The notes: generated from the letters alone by a model not told the origin. DNA of 64,000 nucleotides from CAWAQA01 sp963784065 (GCA_963784065.1 CAWAQA010000005.1:643669-707668), one strand, 5' to 3'; counted from the stretch's first letter, positions 38,461-48,294 are shown. A program made the numbers and translations.

Positions 38461-38563
38461 CGTGCGCGGAACAGCAGACGCCGCGCGCTTCAATTCCTCA
38501 AGCCGCCCGAACCAATGGGCGATCTGGTTCCAAGTGGCCACCGCTAGGTACGCGGTGTGGCTG
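38461..38563 (-). pseudogene. C-terminal tail of a second transposase
   Basis: In one minus-strand frame the sequence leaving the IS630 end reads RYEKRSSHTAYLAVATWNQ, then a short helical tail, and stops at 38461. Transposases of the IS5 group commonly end in RYEKR followed by a helix, so this may be the tail of an older element. The RYEKR portion lies within the IS630 terminal repeat, so the match is partly coincidental. Low confidence. Confidence 0.35.
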
Positions 38564-39573
38564 GAGCGTTTTTCATAACGGTGTAGCGACGCGATACCCC
38601 GAGTGGCGCATGTAGTTGGCGCATTCGGGTGCGGTGAACAGTCGCATCGCGGTAGCGATCAACTCGCACACGTGATCGAACGTGCGTGGGCGCGCCGCGC
38701 GCAGGAACGCTTTCAGTTTGGCGAAGGCCTGTTCGATGGGATTGAAGTCGGGACTGTAGGGCGGCAGGAAGCGGACATGCGCGCCGGCCGTGGCGATCGC
38801 CGCGGCAATCTCCGGCTGCTTGTGCACCGCCAAGTTATCGAGCACCACCACATCGCCCGGGCGCAGCGCGGGCGCCAAGACTTGGTCGACGTACGCGTGA
38901 AACGTCGCGGCGTCCATCGGCCCGTCGAACACCGCGGGCGCGGTCAGGCCCTCGAGGCGTAACGCCGCGACGACCGTGTGGGTCTACCAGTGGCTGCAGG
39001 GCGTGTGGTCGTGCAGCCGCGTGCCGCGCGGACTGCGACCATACCGACGTAAGAGGTCGGTGGTGACACCACACTCATCGAGAAACACGTACTGCCGCAT
39101 GTCGCGGAGCGACTGCGTGTCCTGCCACTGGCGGCGCGCCGCCGCCACATCAGCGCGGCGTTGCTCGGCGGCGTGTACCGTTTTTTTTGACGGTCAGCCC
39201 GCGCCGACCAATGGCGCGCCACAGGGTGCTCAAAGCCGCGGTGGTCGGCAGCGCGGTCCGCAACTCGCCAGGGTCGCATCCGGTTGCGCCATGATCAGGG
39301 CGACCAACCGGTCTTCTTGCTGGTCGCTCAACACGCGGCCGCGAAACTTGGTCTGGGTCCGCGGCGCGACTTCGCCCGTCTCCCGCTGGCGCTGCTTCAT
39401 GCGATCCACCCAGGCCCGACTCACCGCGTATTTCACGGCCAGCTCTTTCGACGACAGGCCCCGCGCCGCGTCCCGCAGCACGCGGGTGCGTAAATCCATT
39501 GAGTACGCCGCCATCGCTCCTCCCGTCGGAGAAGTACCATGGCCGAGGCCCACGTTACAAGTAAAAAACGCTC
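38564..39573 (-). mobile_element. IS630-family insertion sequence
   Basis: The ends show related inverted repeats: GAGCGTTTTT-C-ATAACG at 38564 and, on the other strand at 39573, GAGCGTTTTTTAC with TAACG. A TA dinucleotide flanks the right end, as expected for IS630 target duplications; the left flank has TG. The element carries one transposase gene on the minus strand. Confidence 0.75.
38573..39516 (-). CDS. IS630-family transposase (two frame changes and an in-frame stop)
   Basis: ATG 39516 follows GGGAGGA. The N-terminal helix-turn-helix reads YSMDLRTRVLRDAARGLSSK and KYAVSRAWVDRMKQR. The DDE domain reads YVFLDECGVTTDLLRRYG (first Asp), VVLDNLAVHKQP (second Asp) and PPYSPDFNPIEQAFAKLKAF (Glu). 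The frame changes near 39270 and again at a run of eight A on the coding strand (39181-39188), and a TAG codon interrupts the DDE domain at 38984-38986. The A run could be a slippery site, as in some IS630 members, but the stop codon suggests decay. Confidence 0.85.
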
Positions 39574-39714
39574 TAGCGACCCTCGACGCGACTTCGACCC
39601 TCTGACGCGCAATGTGGAGATGTCCAGATCGTCCGGTCTCGGTTACGGCCGGCGGACCCTTGGGACGAGCTCTGACAATCGAACCTAAGGGCTTGGTGAA
39701 CTGACTTAGGGCAT

Positions 39715-39760
39715 TGGCTGGGAGGCAGGCATTAAACCCCCGATAAGGCGGTCCAGAGTC
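39715..39760 (-). repeat. Degenerate 3' fragment of tRNA-Gln
   Basis: The bases TGGCTGGGAGGCAGG, then a mutated T-arm, CCCGATAA and GGTCCAGAG follow the same order as the 3' half of the tRNA-Gln gene at 59290-59363, in the same orientation. The T-loop TTCGAA is changed to TTAAAC, so it is a decayed copy. Such 3' copies usually mark past integration of elements that target tRNA genes. Confidence 0.65.
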
Positions 39761-39813
39761 ACATGCGCCGAAGCTGTGGCGTTGGAACTCGGACCGGCGC
39801 TGCTCTTCAAGTT

Positions 39814-39849
39814 GGAACTTGCTCGACAACCCCGTTAGGAGCAAGTTCC
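39814..39849. repeat. Perfect 11-base inverted repeat
   Basis: GGAACTTGCTC and GAGCAAGTTCC pair perfectly around a 14-base spacer. Neither side borders a gene directly. It may be an end of a lost mobile element or a terminator remnant. Confidence 0.6.
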
Positions 39850-40012
39850 GACCGCTAACGGACCATACGCGGCGTTGCCGCTAACTCCAGGACGTGCCCC
39901 GCAAGCCAGACTTCCGCGCTCGCTGCTTCAAGAGATCTGCAACGTGTGCGCGCGGCCAGCACTGCGCTCGCAACGTCATCCCGCGACGACGACCTCCGAG
40001 GCTGAAATGAGC

Positions 40013-40050
40013 AAGCCGTCCGCAGCCGCAACGGCGGTTGCGGACGGCTT
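40013..40050 (-). terminator. Hairpin terminator of the TonB receptor gene
   Basis: AAGCCGTCCGCA (40013-40024) and TGCGGACGGCTT (40039-40050) are perfect 12-base arms, 17 bases beyond the stop of the TonB receptor on the minus strand. The following bases are moderately T-rich. Confidence 0.75.
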
Positions 40051-40066
40051 TCATTCGGCTCAGTCC

Positions 40067-43000
40067 CTAGAAGAGGAACCGAGCCCCGAGTTGGAGTTGC
40101 CGCGGGTAGCCGATACTCGGGATGTACCCGTTGGGCTGCTGGAAGGTCGCGCTACGACCATTGCCCTGGTACTGGCTCCCGAAGTTCACGTTGTTGAACA
40201 GGTTGAAGAACTCGACGAAGAGCCCGAGTCTCTTCTCCCCTCCAAGCGGAATGAACTTCGTCGTTCGCAGATCGAACACGAACGTCGGGTCGCCGCGGCC
40301 CGCGTTGATGCTGACCTGCTCGCCGGTGCTCGGATCGATATATCGATCGTTGTTGTTGCCGTCGCGGTTCAGGTCGGAGCCGGCGGTCAGGTTGTAGGCG
40401 CGGGCGCTGGCCCACTGCACGACGGGAGAGAGCTGAATCCCCCACGGCGCCTCGAGGACGCCCGTGAACACGAACCGGTGACGCTCGTCCGGCCCGTTCG
40501 GTCCCCACTCGCTGTCGGCGAACGGCTGGTCGTAGTCCTGCGCCAGGGCGGCGCCGGAACGGTTCCCGGTCGAGCCGCCATACGAATAGGAGCCCGCCAG
40601 CGTGTAGTGCGCCTGCACGGTCATGCGCGGCATGCGGCGTCTGAACAGGAAGGTCAGCGCGTCGTACCGTGACTTGTTGATGCCTGCGAGGATCCGGACG
40701 TCCGAGAGGTAATTGGGCGCGCCAAACACCCGCTGGAAATCATCGGCCAGCAGGCGCCGGCCGTTGATGAGCGGATTGATGCTCGTGATGCGCTTCTCAT
40801 TGCGGCCCTCGACGTGCGTGTAGTCGACGGCGACGGTCGTGTCCGCCGCGAGCTCGTGCGCGTAGCCGAGATGCGCCTGGTGGGTTCGCGGATCGACCAT
40901 GTTGACGTCGATCCACTGGCCCTGTGAGCCGAGCGGCAGCCGGTTTCCTTCGGTTGGCTGCGCCGGCAGCGGGTCGATGCCGAACCGGTACGAAGCCAGC
41001 TGCCCGACGCCGATGGCCGTGTTCGTCAACGTGGCCAGCGCGTTGAGCGGCCGGCGCGCCTGGGCGGTGATGTCCCCTGCGGCTGCGGCGGTGTTGTACT
41101 GGTCGAAGTAGAGGCCGTAGCCGCCGCGCAGGACGCGCCGGCCGTCGCCCCGCAGATCGTAGGCGAATCCCACGCGCGGCGAGATGTCCAGCTTCGGCGT
41201 CTCCGGGTAACCGCCGGCCGGGTGGCCGATCGCTTCGAGCGCCTGTCGCGTGGCGTTCTGCTCGAAGTTCTTCTCGTCCATCAGGTTCAAATCGACGTCG
41301 TAGCGGACGCCGAGGTTCAGCGTCAGTTGCGGCGTCGCGCGCCAGTCGTCCTGGAACCACGTCGAAAACTGGTGCGCGGTGTTGAGCGTATCCGCCCAGT
41401 ATCCCTGGCCGTTGACGGCGCCGCCGTTCGCCTGCTGCCACTGCTGGACGATGCCCGGCGTCTGGAAGCCCTGCGGATACCGGCCGTTGGTGTTGTTCAG
41501 GATGACCGACGGGTCGTCGAAGAAGAACAACGTCGCGTAATGCTCGTTCCCGTTCAGGATGCCCAGCTTGTAGAGGCGGTTGAAATTCACGCCCATCTTG
41601 AGCTGGTGATTCCCCTTGAGCAGCGAGACATCGTCCTTGATCTGGAACACGTAGCGGTCGGCCAGCGTTCCAGCGTCGCCGCCGGCTCCCGTGTTGACCG
41701 ACGGAAAGTCGAGCCGAGGCTCGAAGATGTCGACGTTCGGGAAGTCCCGCGTGTAGTGCAGACCGCTCGCCCTGCTCCATACATCGGCGAGGTAGTCGAC
41801 GTGGTTCACCTGTCCCGTGATCTGGTTCAGGCCGTTGTTCCCGAGCACCCAGCTGTGCTGGCCGACGGCGCTGTAGGCCTCGATCCTGAAGTCGTCGGGC
41901 TGGCCGTCGTCGTTGTCGGTAAGCCAGGTGACCGAGTCGCGATTTTCGCGCTGGCCCGAATAGCGGAACATCACCGAGTGCGAGTTGTTGAGCTGCGCGG
42001 ACACCTTGGCCGAGTACACCAGCAGCCCGCCGGGTTGCTCGCCGATGGTCGGGTGATCGGGATTGACATACCCCGGTGGCACCTGCCCGGCGTTGGTCGC
42101 CCGGACCAGGACGTCGAACTCGTTGAAGAGATTTTCAGGGACAAACCTGCCGACGTCCTCCCGCTGCTGCTCGATCGCGCCGAAAAAGAACATCCGGTTC
42201 GGGATGATCGGGCCGCCGATGGAGCCGCCAAACTGCTGCCGGCTGAAAGGCGCCTTTTCGCCGTTCGCCTCCTTCGTGAAAAAGTCCTCCGCGGTCAGCT
42301 TCCGATCGCGCTCGTAGCCGAACACCGATCCGTGGAGCGCGTTCGTCCCCGACTTCGTCACCAGCGTCACAGCCGCGCCGCCGGTGCGGCCGTCCGCCGC
42401 CGTGAACTGACTCGACGCCAGCTGGAACTGCTCCAGGCTTTCCGTCGTGAACGTCAGCAGGGGTCCGCTGTAATGGTTGTCCCGGTTGTCGGCGCCGTCC
42501 ACGTTCATGGCCACGTTGCCGCCCAGGGATCCGGCGTACGACACGGTGCCGACGTTCTCCTTGGTGCGGTGCAGCGGCGCGACGGGCGTGGCACCCGGCA
42601 GCAGTTCCAGCATGCCGCTGATCGTCCGCGTGATCATCGGCAGGTTCTGGACCTCCGTCGTCTCGATCGTGTTGGCGACCTTCGACTGCGTCGTCTCGAT
42701 CAGGGGCGCCTGTCCGGTGACCGTCAGCGTCTCCTGGACGCCGGCAAGGCCCAGCCGGAAATCCACCGTGATCGTCGCATTCACGTCGAGCCTGACGTTG
42801 TTCCTGGCGGCTCCCGCGAAGCCGGACAGGTCGGTCTTGATCTCATAAGTCCCCGGCTCGAGTCCCGGTATCGAATACTGACCTTCCTCGTTGGTGACGG
42901 TGGTGCGCGCCACGCCCGTGCTGATGTTGGTGGCGGTGACGGTGACTCCCGGGAGCACAGCGTCTCCCTGGTCGAGAACCCGGCCGTTGAACGTGCTGGT

Positions 43001-43096
43001 TGCCTGCCCATATACAAGCGGCACGGCCACTAACAGGCACAATGTGACCAGCCACATCGTGCGACACGTGCGTGTGTTCGGCACCGGCGTGTGCAT
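40067..43096 (-). CDS. TonB-dependent receptor, Oar-like with carboxypeptidase-regulatory-like domain
   Basis: A 1009-residue intact outer-membrane protein. A signal peptide (residues about 14-31) precedes a carboxypeptidase-D-regulatory-like domain (FNGRVLDQGDAVLPGVTVTA, EGQYSIPGLEPGTYEIKTDL). The plug domain contains NLPMITRTISGMLELLPGA and NVAMNVDGADNRDN. The barrel follows, ending in the aromatic LQLGARFLF that targets the outer membrane. This is the expanded Acidobacteriota family for uptake of large substrates; the ligand is unknown. ATG 43096 follows GGAGGG. It is one of the few long genes here without frameshifts. Confidence 0.95.
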   Translation of the reverse strand: MHTPVPNTRTCRTMWLVTLCLLVAVPLVYGQATSTFNGRVLDQGDAVLPGVTVTATNISTGVARTTVTNEEGQYSIPGLEPGTYEIKTDLSGFAGAARNNVRLDVNATITVDFRLGLAGVQETLTVTGQAPLIETTQSKVANTIETTEVQNLPMITRTISGMLELLPGATPVAPLHRTKENVGTVSYAGSLGGNVAMNVDGADNRDNHYSGPLLTFTTESLEQFQLASSQFTAADGRTGGAAVTLVTKSGTNALHGSVFGYERDRKLTAEDFFTKEANGEKAPFSRQQFGGSIGGPIIPNRMFFFGAIEQQREDVGRFVPENLFNEFDVLVRATNAGQVPPGYVNPDHPTIGEQPGGLLVYSAKVSAQLNNSHSVMFRYSGQRENRDSVTWLTDNDDGQPDDFRIEAYSAVGQHSWVLGNNGLNQITGQVNHVDYLADVWSRASGLHYTRDFPNVDIFEPRLDFPSVNTGAGGDAGTLADRYVFQIKDDVSLLKGNHQLKMGVNFNRLYKLGILNGNEHYATLFFFDDPSVILNNTNGRYPQGFQTPGIVQQWQQANGGAVNGQGYWADTLNTAHQFSTWFQDDWRATPQLTLNLGVRYDVDLNLMDEKNFEQNATRQALEAIGHPAGGYPETPKLDISPRVGFAYDLRGDGRRVLRGGYGLYFDQYNTAAAAGDITAQARRPLNALATLTNTAIGVGQLASYRFGIDPLPAQPTEGNRLPLGSQGQWIDVNMVDPRTHQAHLGYAHELAADTTVAVDYTHVEGRNEKRITSINPLINGRRLLADDFQRVFGAPNYLSDVRILAGINKSRYDALTFLFRRRMPRMTVQAHYTLAGSYSYGGSTGNRSGAALAQDYDQPFADSEWGPNGPDERHRFVFTGVLEAPWGIQLSPVVQWASARAYNLTAGSDLNRDGNNNDRYIDPSTGEQVSINAGRGDPTFVFDLRTTKFIPLGGEKRLGLFVEFFNLFNNVNFGSQYQGNGRSATFQQPNGYIPSIGYPRQLQLGARFLF

Positions 43097-43392
43097 ACAC
43101 CCTCCTGGTTAGCGAGCAACGACGAGAACGACGTTGGAAGAATGCCGGAGAGCGCCGAAAACGGAATGAGTGCGGTCTTGTAGCACGCGGCCATCGGACC
43201 CGTCAATCGGCTAAGGGCCCTATACAACGCCGTGTTTGAGCGTCCAGGTCGCTCCCGAGCGGATGGCGGGACTCTTTCGGAAATGGAAAGACCAGCCGTC
43301 CGCCACGAGTGAAGGGAGATCGCGGCAGCGATGTTCCCTTCCGAGCGGCCGCGCAACTTTGCGAGGCCTTCCCTTTCCTCGGTGATCTGCGC

Positions 43393-44053
43393 CTACTCGC
43401 AGCCTTCGAACCGACCCTCGGCCTTCATGCGGGGAGGCGGCGGGTAACCGTTCGCGTAAGGGGTCACGTAGCGAATCCTGAGCCCGGCCTTGTCGAGGAA
43501 TCCCAGATTCTGCTGAAACAGCGCCGGCGGCGGTGCGCCCGGTGGCACGGTCGCCTCCAGGATGTAGAGCCGGTTGTCGTGCATGTAGATGGCGCCGAAG
43601 GTAAGGGATCGATCGGCGTTGGCGAGTTGTATCCGCAGGCCGCCAATGCGGTCGCTGTCGCCGTAGCCGTAGGACGTCACCTTGGCATCCCGTCGAATGA
43701 AATTCCACGCCGCATAGTCGAGCGCTCCCCGGATCTCGGCGGGCCCGCGGTTCGTGCAGGTGTCCGGATACCCGGTGCAGTTCTTGACGCGCTCTGCGTA
43801 TATTTTCTCGACGTTCGCGTAATCGACCACCGTGACGGAGTAACGGCTCGGCCCATCTTCGCGGATATGGACACGCGCCGGTAAGGTGATGCCGAATTCC
43901 GTGGGGTAGGTAATCTCGCGCACGGTCGGCTGACCCGGGAAATTGACCAGGAACAAATCTTCCTTGCTGTAGTACCTCGATCCACCCCTGGCCGAAGGAA
44001 GGCGCTGCAAAACACAGGATCAACGCTGCCGGAGCGAGCCGAATGAAGCGCAT
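43393..44053 (-). CDS. Exported hypothetical protein (one frameshift)
   Basis: Signal peptide FIRLAPAALILCFAAPSFGQ, then after a break near 43985 YYSKEDLFLVNFPGQPTVRE, FGITLPARVHIREDGPSRYS, VDYANVEKIYAERVKNCTGY, GALDYAAWNFIRRDAKVTSY and IYMHDNRLYILEATVPPGA, ending in a Cys-Glu. About 219 residues. Four Cys residues in the mature protein could form disulfides. I do not recognise a named family. ATG 44053 follows GGGAGG. The 296-base gap towards the TonB receptor holds nothing further. Confidence 0.75.
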
Positions 44054-44396
44054 GGCGTATCTCCCTCCCGTCTTACTCCAGATTTCCGCCGGCTGTTCGT
44101 ATCAGCAGATATTACGCCTGCGGGCTCTCAATAGGGTGCTCGAGATCAAAAACCTCCCGAACCGCCGGCCGAGCAGGTTCGCGCGCCCGGATGCCGGCGC
44201 TCCGGGCCTCCCGCTTCCGGCGAACCGCATGATTCTGCATCAATCCGCCCTCAATCAGCCGTGATCGTCCCAAGACACCCGAGATGATCAATCGGTGATG
44301 AGGCTTGGGTATTGGCTCGGAAACAGGGACTCGTGGCGAGTCGCGACGCCGAAGCGGGTCGCGCAAGGATGGTTCGGCCAGGGAAAGCGGCCCCGT
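44054..44396. other. Intergenic region, no supported feature
   Basis: About 340 bases between two minus-strand genes. I see no ribosome site, palindrome or homologous sequence; the promoter of the exported protein should be near 44060-44130. Confidence 0.45.
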
Positions 44397-46282
44397 TCAG
44401 CGGCCCGCGAGCGGCAGCCGGAATGCGGCCATCTCCTCGCCGTTGCGAACGAGCAGGACGTCGCCGACCAGCACCGGGTGGTTCCAGGTCTTGCCCTCGA
44501 TCGCCGGGAACCGCGCGAGCTCGGTGAACGTGTCGGCGGTCGCCGACACGAGCGCCAGCTCGCCCTCCTCGGACAGCACCAGCAGCACGTCCTGGTCGGG
44601 TAACAGAACGAGCTGTCCGTGGCCGTAGCGACCGCCCTTCCACTTGCGCGCACCGTCCGCGAGATCGATGCACGCCAGGATGCTGCCGTCGAACCCGAAG
44701 GCATGGCCCTCATGCACCACGAAGTCGTTGAAGTAGGGCTTCAGACCGGTTGACGTCCAGCGCTCTTCAGCAGTCCATCCCTCGGGTCCGTGCGCGATCG
44801 CGAGGCGCCGTGTGCCCGCACCGCCAGCAGCGTCGCCGGTAGTGATCAGCACGTCACCGTCGGAGGTCCGCGCGGGCTGCACGATGGGCACGCCCGGCCA
44901 CGGCGTGGTCCCAGAGCACTGCGCCGTCGGCCGGCGCGACACTGGTCGCGCCGAAGCTGCTCAGCAGAAGGATCTGCGGGACGCCAACGATCGTCGTCAG
45001 ATGCGGCGAGCTGTAGCTCCCGCCGCGGGTCTGCCGGATCCAGCGCGGATTGCCGGTGGCGGCGTCGTACGCGACCAGCCGGCCGGAAGCTGCGACGACG
45101 ACAACGTCGTCGACCACCAGAGGCGAGCTCGTGAAGCCCCAGCCCGGGTTGGTTGCGCCCGTGTCGGACGCCGCGTTGCGCGACCAGATGACGGCGCCAT
45201 CACGGGCGTTGAGCGCGTTCACGATCCCGGTCGCGCCGAACGTGTAGACGCGATCGCCGCTGACCGTTGGCGTCGCGCGCGGCCCGGCGCCGCCATTCGA
45301 CTCCCAGAACCGGGCGGCGTCGCGGTGTCTCCACGCCGGCGCGCCCGTGGTCAGGTTGTAGGACGAAACGATCTCGTCGTCGCCACGCTGCTCCTGCGTG
45401 TAGACGAAGTTGCCGTGGACCGCGAACGATGACCAGCCCGGTCCGATCGGCCGGCGCCACAGTTCAATCGGCGCCGACCGTGACCAGTCGGTTTCGATCA
45501 GCGTGCCGCGGATGATGCCGTCGCGCGCCGGTCCACGAAAGCCGGGCCACTCGGCGCTCGTTTTCGCTGCTATCCGATCGCCAGCAAGAGTCGTCGGCTC
45601 GCTCGCCTGCTTCGGCATCGACCCGTTTCGTCGGACTCGCAACTGCCGGAGCGGCCGTGGAAGGCGTCGGTTCGTCGCCGGCTGGGGCAGCGCGCCGCGT
45701 CTCGGGCGTGGGTGCTGCTGTCGGAACCGATCGCAGCGGCGGCGGCTCGTCCCCGCCCTGGGCGAGAAGACGTTCCTCTGGAGACGGCGTCCACCGCCAG
45801 TGCAGATCCGATTGGCCGTCGCCGATGATGCCGCCGGTCCGCAGGAGGGTGAACCCTGCGCACGCGAGCAGAATGGAGGCGACCATCGACGCGCGCCGCA
45901 GTCCGGTGGAGAGGCGACGGCTGGCAACCGCCCACGCAACAAGGGCGAGGCTCAAGACCGGGATGGCGTAGATGGGAAGCATCATGCCCATCATCCCGTT
46001 CGAGATGGACTCGTCAACGAAGCGTGTTGTCGCGGCCACCGCGACGACCATCAGGACAATCGCGCCCAACCGCTCAGACCACGGCGCCCGGCTGAAAAAC
46101 AGCCACCAGACGAGGACAACGAGAGCGCAGACGGCAGCGCCAACCACCGCGAGCATGGCCTGTTGGGGAACGGCGGGAGGAAGGCCCAGCCAGAACAGCC
46201 ACTGCAGCGCAACCGCGATCACGCCAGGCCACAACCGGAGCGGGTTCTGAGGAGTCGGTTGGTCGGTGTGCGCGGTCGGCAT
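44397..46282 (-). CDS. Membrane-anchored PQQ-like beta-propeller protein (two frameshifts)
   Basis: The N-terminal 140 residues hold four membrane segments: LWPGVIAVALQWLFWLGLPP, MLAVVGAAVCALVVLVWWLF, AIVLMVVAVAATTRF and LPIYAIPVLSLALVAWAV, with a fifth near MVASILLACAGFTLL. After a Pro/Ala-rich linker and a break near 45600 comes the propeller: EWPGFRGPARDGIIRG, IELWRRPIGPGWSSFAVHGN, TPTVSGDRVYTFGATGIVNA and TSSPLVVDDVVVVAASGRL. A second break near 44920 leads to the C-terminal blades (GHAFGFDGSILACIDLADG). About 627 residues in total. This resembles PQQ-type quinoprotein propellers; the quinone-binding Trp-disc cannot be verified, so a structural role is possible. Confidence 0.85.
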
Positions 46283-46689
46283 GTGGGACTTGGACGTTTC
46301 CCGGAAGCCGTTTGTTCACCGGGTTTCCTTGGGCGGAAAACGAGCCGCGACGCCTCTGCCGCGCCCTTCTCCGCCCGCGCGAAGCACAACGCAGGAAATA
46401 ATGAGAGGACCCGAGAATGCTCGCCTGGCTGGCTGCGCTGAGGCGCTTTCCCTCCTGTAGAGCGCGTAGCGAAATTACCGAGGCATCCCATCCGGTCCGT
46501 TGACCACCTCGGGGCGAACGCAGGTCGGGTCCTTTTGGACCCGGCTGGAGGCGGGTCTAGAAGCGGGCCGAACGTAGGCCGGGTCCTTTTGGACCCGGCA
46601 AGAGATCCGTTCTAAGTCTAGTCTCGCAACCGGCTCTGCGTAGCGGCGCTGGTCACGTGGAGAAGAAACTGGAGCAGGAAAGAAACGAC
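46283..46689. other. Divergent intergenic region with GGGTCC palindromes
   Basis: No gene is supported. Apart from the palindromes at 46527-46599, nothing is recognisable; promoters for the propeller and cupin genes must lie here. Confidence 0.55.
46527..46599. repeat. Two tandem GGGTCC-TTTT-GGACCC palindromes
   Basis: CGGGTCC-TTTT-GGACCCG (46527-46544) and GCCGGGTCC-TTTT-GGACCCGGC (46578-46599) lie 33 bases apart between divergent genes. They belong to the family also seen at 4040 and 11154, and cannot be terminators of either flanking gene. Confidence 0.75.
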
Positions 46690-47085
46690 ATGGACATCAA
46701 GCGAAGTGGCTCACAACCGTCCCGCAAGGGTCCCGCCGAGTATTTCACCGGCACGGTACGCATCGATCCGCTGTTCGAAGCGGTCGATCCGGCACGTGTG
46801 GTCGGCCTCAGTGTCACGTTCGAGCCGGGCGCCCGCACCGCGTGGCACACCCACCCGCTGGGCCAGACACTCATCGTGACGGCCGGCAGCGGCTTCGCCC
46901 AGCGTTGGGGCGGCCCGATCGAGGCCATTCGACCCGGTGACGTTGTCTGGTTCGCGCCGGGGGAGAAGCATTGGCACGGCGCCGCCGCAACCAACGCGAT
47001 GACGCACATCGCCATTCAGGAGCGGCTCGACGGCAAGAACGTGGACTGGTTGGAAAAGGTCAGCGATGAACAGTACGGACAGTGA
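46690..47085 (+). CDS. Cupin-domain protein
   Basis: A 131-residue single-domain cupin. Motif 1 is visible as TAWHTHPLGQTLIVTAGSG (two His and a Gln in place of the usual Glu), and motif 2 as PGDVVWFAPGEKHWHGA (His ligand). This fits small metal-binding cupins related to hydroxynitrile lyase-like or carboxymuconolactone-associated proteins. ATG 46690 follows AGGAAAG. It ends four bases into the next open frame. Substrate unknown. Confidence 0.88.
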   Translation: MDIKRSGSQPSRKGPAEYFTGTVRIDPLFEAVDPARVVGLSVTFEPGARTAWHTHPLGQTLIVTAGSGFAQRWGGPIEAIRPGDVVWFAPGEKHWHGAAATNAMTHIAIQERLDGKNVDWLEKVSDEQYGQ

Positions 47086-47141
47086 CGTTCAAGGCGAAGC
47101 TGTTGTCATCATCGGCGGCGCGGGGTAGAGATAATCCGCGC

Positions 47142-47691
47142 GTGCCTGATCCGGCTGCACCTCGCCTCAACAACCGTCGGCAGACCGTGAAGCGCAAGGT
47201 CGTCGTCAACGACTTGATGCAGGAGGGATACGTCTACTGGCGCACCGAGTCCGTGGGCCGAAACTTCGCGCCGGGGTTCCGGCCCGAGCTGACACCCAGG
47301 CAGATGCTGCGGCTGGGAGTCTTCGGCGGCAAATACATGACCGATTGCCGCAACGAATTTCCCGCGAGCTGGTTTGCCGGCGCGAAACTGTGCGCCGAGC
47401 GCCACGACCGTCGCCTCAATTACTTCGGCGTCAACGCGTCGCAGTCGCTCGCCATATGGCGGCGGAACGGCTGGATTCATCAGCAGGATCCGCAGAGGGT
47501 GGTTTCAATGGTATTGCCGGTATTACACGGGTCGCCGGACGGCCGACGACGCGCGCCAGATCCGGCGGTGGCGGGCGATCGCGCGGCACGTCGCGGCGAT
47601 TCGGCGCAACTGCGAGGCGGGCGACCTCGACTGCCGCCGGAAGCAGCGGCAGGCGGTCCTGCACTGGGCCTATGACAGCCGCCGATTCTGA
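47142..47691 (+). CDS. Conserved uncharacterised protein with WFQWYCRYY motif (one frameshift)
   Basis: Reads GYVYWRTESVGRNFAPGFRP, LTPRQMLRLGVFGGKYMTDC, FPASWFAGAKLCAERHDRRL, then GWIHQQDPRGWFQWYCRYYT after a break near 47500, followed by DDARQIRRWRAIARHVAAIR and DCRRKQRQAVLHWAYDSRRF. I know this pattern as a conserved hypothetical family found in bacteria, fungi and plants, with no assigned function. Start GTG 47142 is tentative. The many Trp, Tyr, Arg and Cys residues suggest nucleic-acid or metal binding, which is speculation. Cytoplasmic by lack of a signal. Confidence 0.75.
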
Positions 47692-47817
47692 CGTCTCCAT
47701 GAATGACGAGGACCTTTCGTCTTCAGCGGTGAGCTGTCCCAACAACTTGTATACACTCGCCGAAGCCCCGCTGCCATGCTGGAGGCCGGCCCCCATGCGG
47801 TCAAGGAGCACACGAAC

Positions 47818-48294
47818 ATGAAGCCAAAGAACACGATCTGCCTCTGGTTCGACAAGGACGCGCATGAGGCGGCGCGCTTCTACGCCGCCACCTTTCCGGA
47901 TAGTGCAGTGACCGCTGTTCGCAAGGCGCCCGGGGACTACCCGGGCGGCAAGGAGGGCGATGTGCTGACGGTGGAGTTCACCGTTCTCGGCATTCCCTGT
48001 CTTGGTCTCAACGGCGGCCCGAAGTTCAGGCACAGCGAGGCCTTTTCCTTCCAGATCGCGACGGACAATCAGGAAGAGACGGACCGCTACTGGAACGCGA
48101 TCGTCGGCAATGGCGGCGAGGAAAGCCAGTGCGGCTGGTGCAAGGACCGCTGGGGCCTCTCCTGGCAGATCACCCCGCGCGCGCTGATCGAGGCGATGGC
48201 GGCTGGTGGCGGTGAGGCCAAGCGTGCCTTCGCCGCGATGATGCCGATGAAGAAGATCGACATCGCCACCATCGAGGCAGCGCGGCGGGGCTGA
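47818..48294 (+). CDS. VOC-family protein, PhnB/3-demethylubiquinone methyltransferase-like fold
   Basis: A 158-residue intact protein: ICLWFDKDAHEAARFYAATF, KEGDVLTVEFTVLGIPCLGL, FSFQIATDNQEETDRYWNAI, GGEESQCGWCKDRWGLSWQI and AFAAMMPMKKIDIATIEAA are the standard PhnB-like series. Despite the historical name, the family is not shown to be a methyltransferase. ATG 47818 follows AAGGAG. Function unknown. Confidence 0.9.
   Translation: MKPKNTICLWFDKDAHEAARFYAATFPDSAVTAVRKAPGDYPGGKEGDVLTVEFTVLGIPCLGLNGGPKFRHSEAFSFQIATDNQEETDRYWNAIVGNGGEESQCGWCKDRWGLSWQITPRALIEAMAAGGGEAKRAFAAMMPMKKIDIATIEAARRG

Larger units (their letters stand above)
39574..40012. other. Intergenic region with mobile-element scars
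   Basis: No coding sequence is supported in this 440-base stretch. It holds a degenerate tRNA-Gln 3' fragment (39715-39760) and a perfect inverted repeat (39814-39849), described separately. Confidence 0.6.

Noticed and set aside
39834..39858. GTTAG/CTAAC boxes resembling an integron attC site
   Set aside because: The boxes are in the wrong order and do not satisfy the R-Y-Y-Y-A-A-C core; no integron integrase is present.
40018..43033. Long plus-strand frames opposite the TonB receptor
   Set aside because: The minus strand encodes an intact, canonical TonB-dependent receptor.
46219..46491. A minus-strand frame of 90 codons upstream of the PQQ-like gene
   Set aside because: No ribosome site, no similarity, and it overlaps the N-terminus of the better-supported propeller gene.
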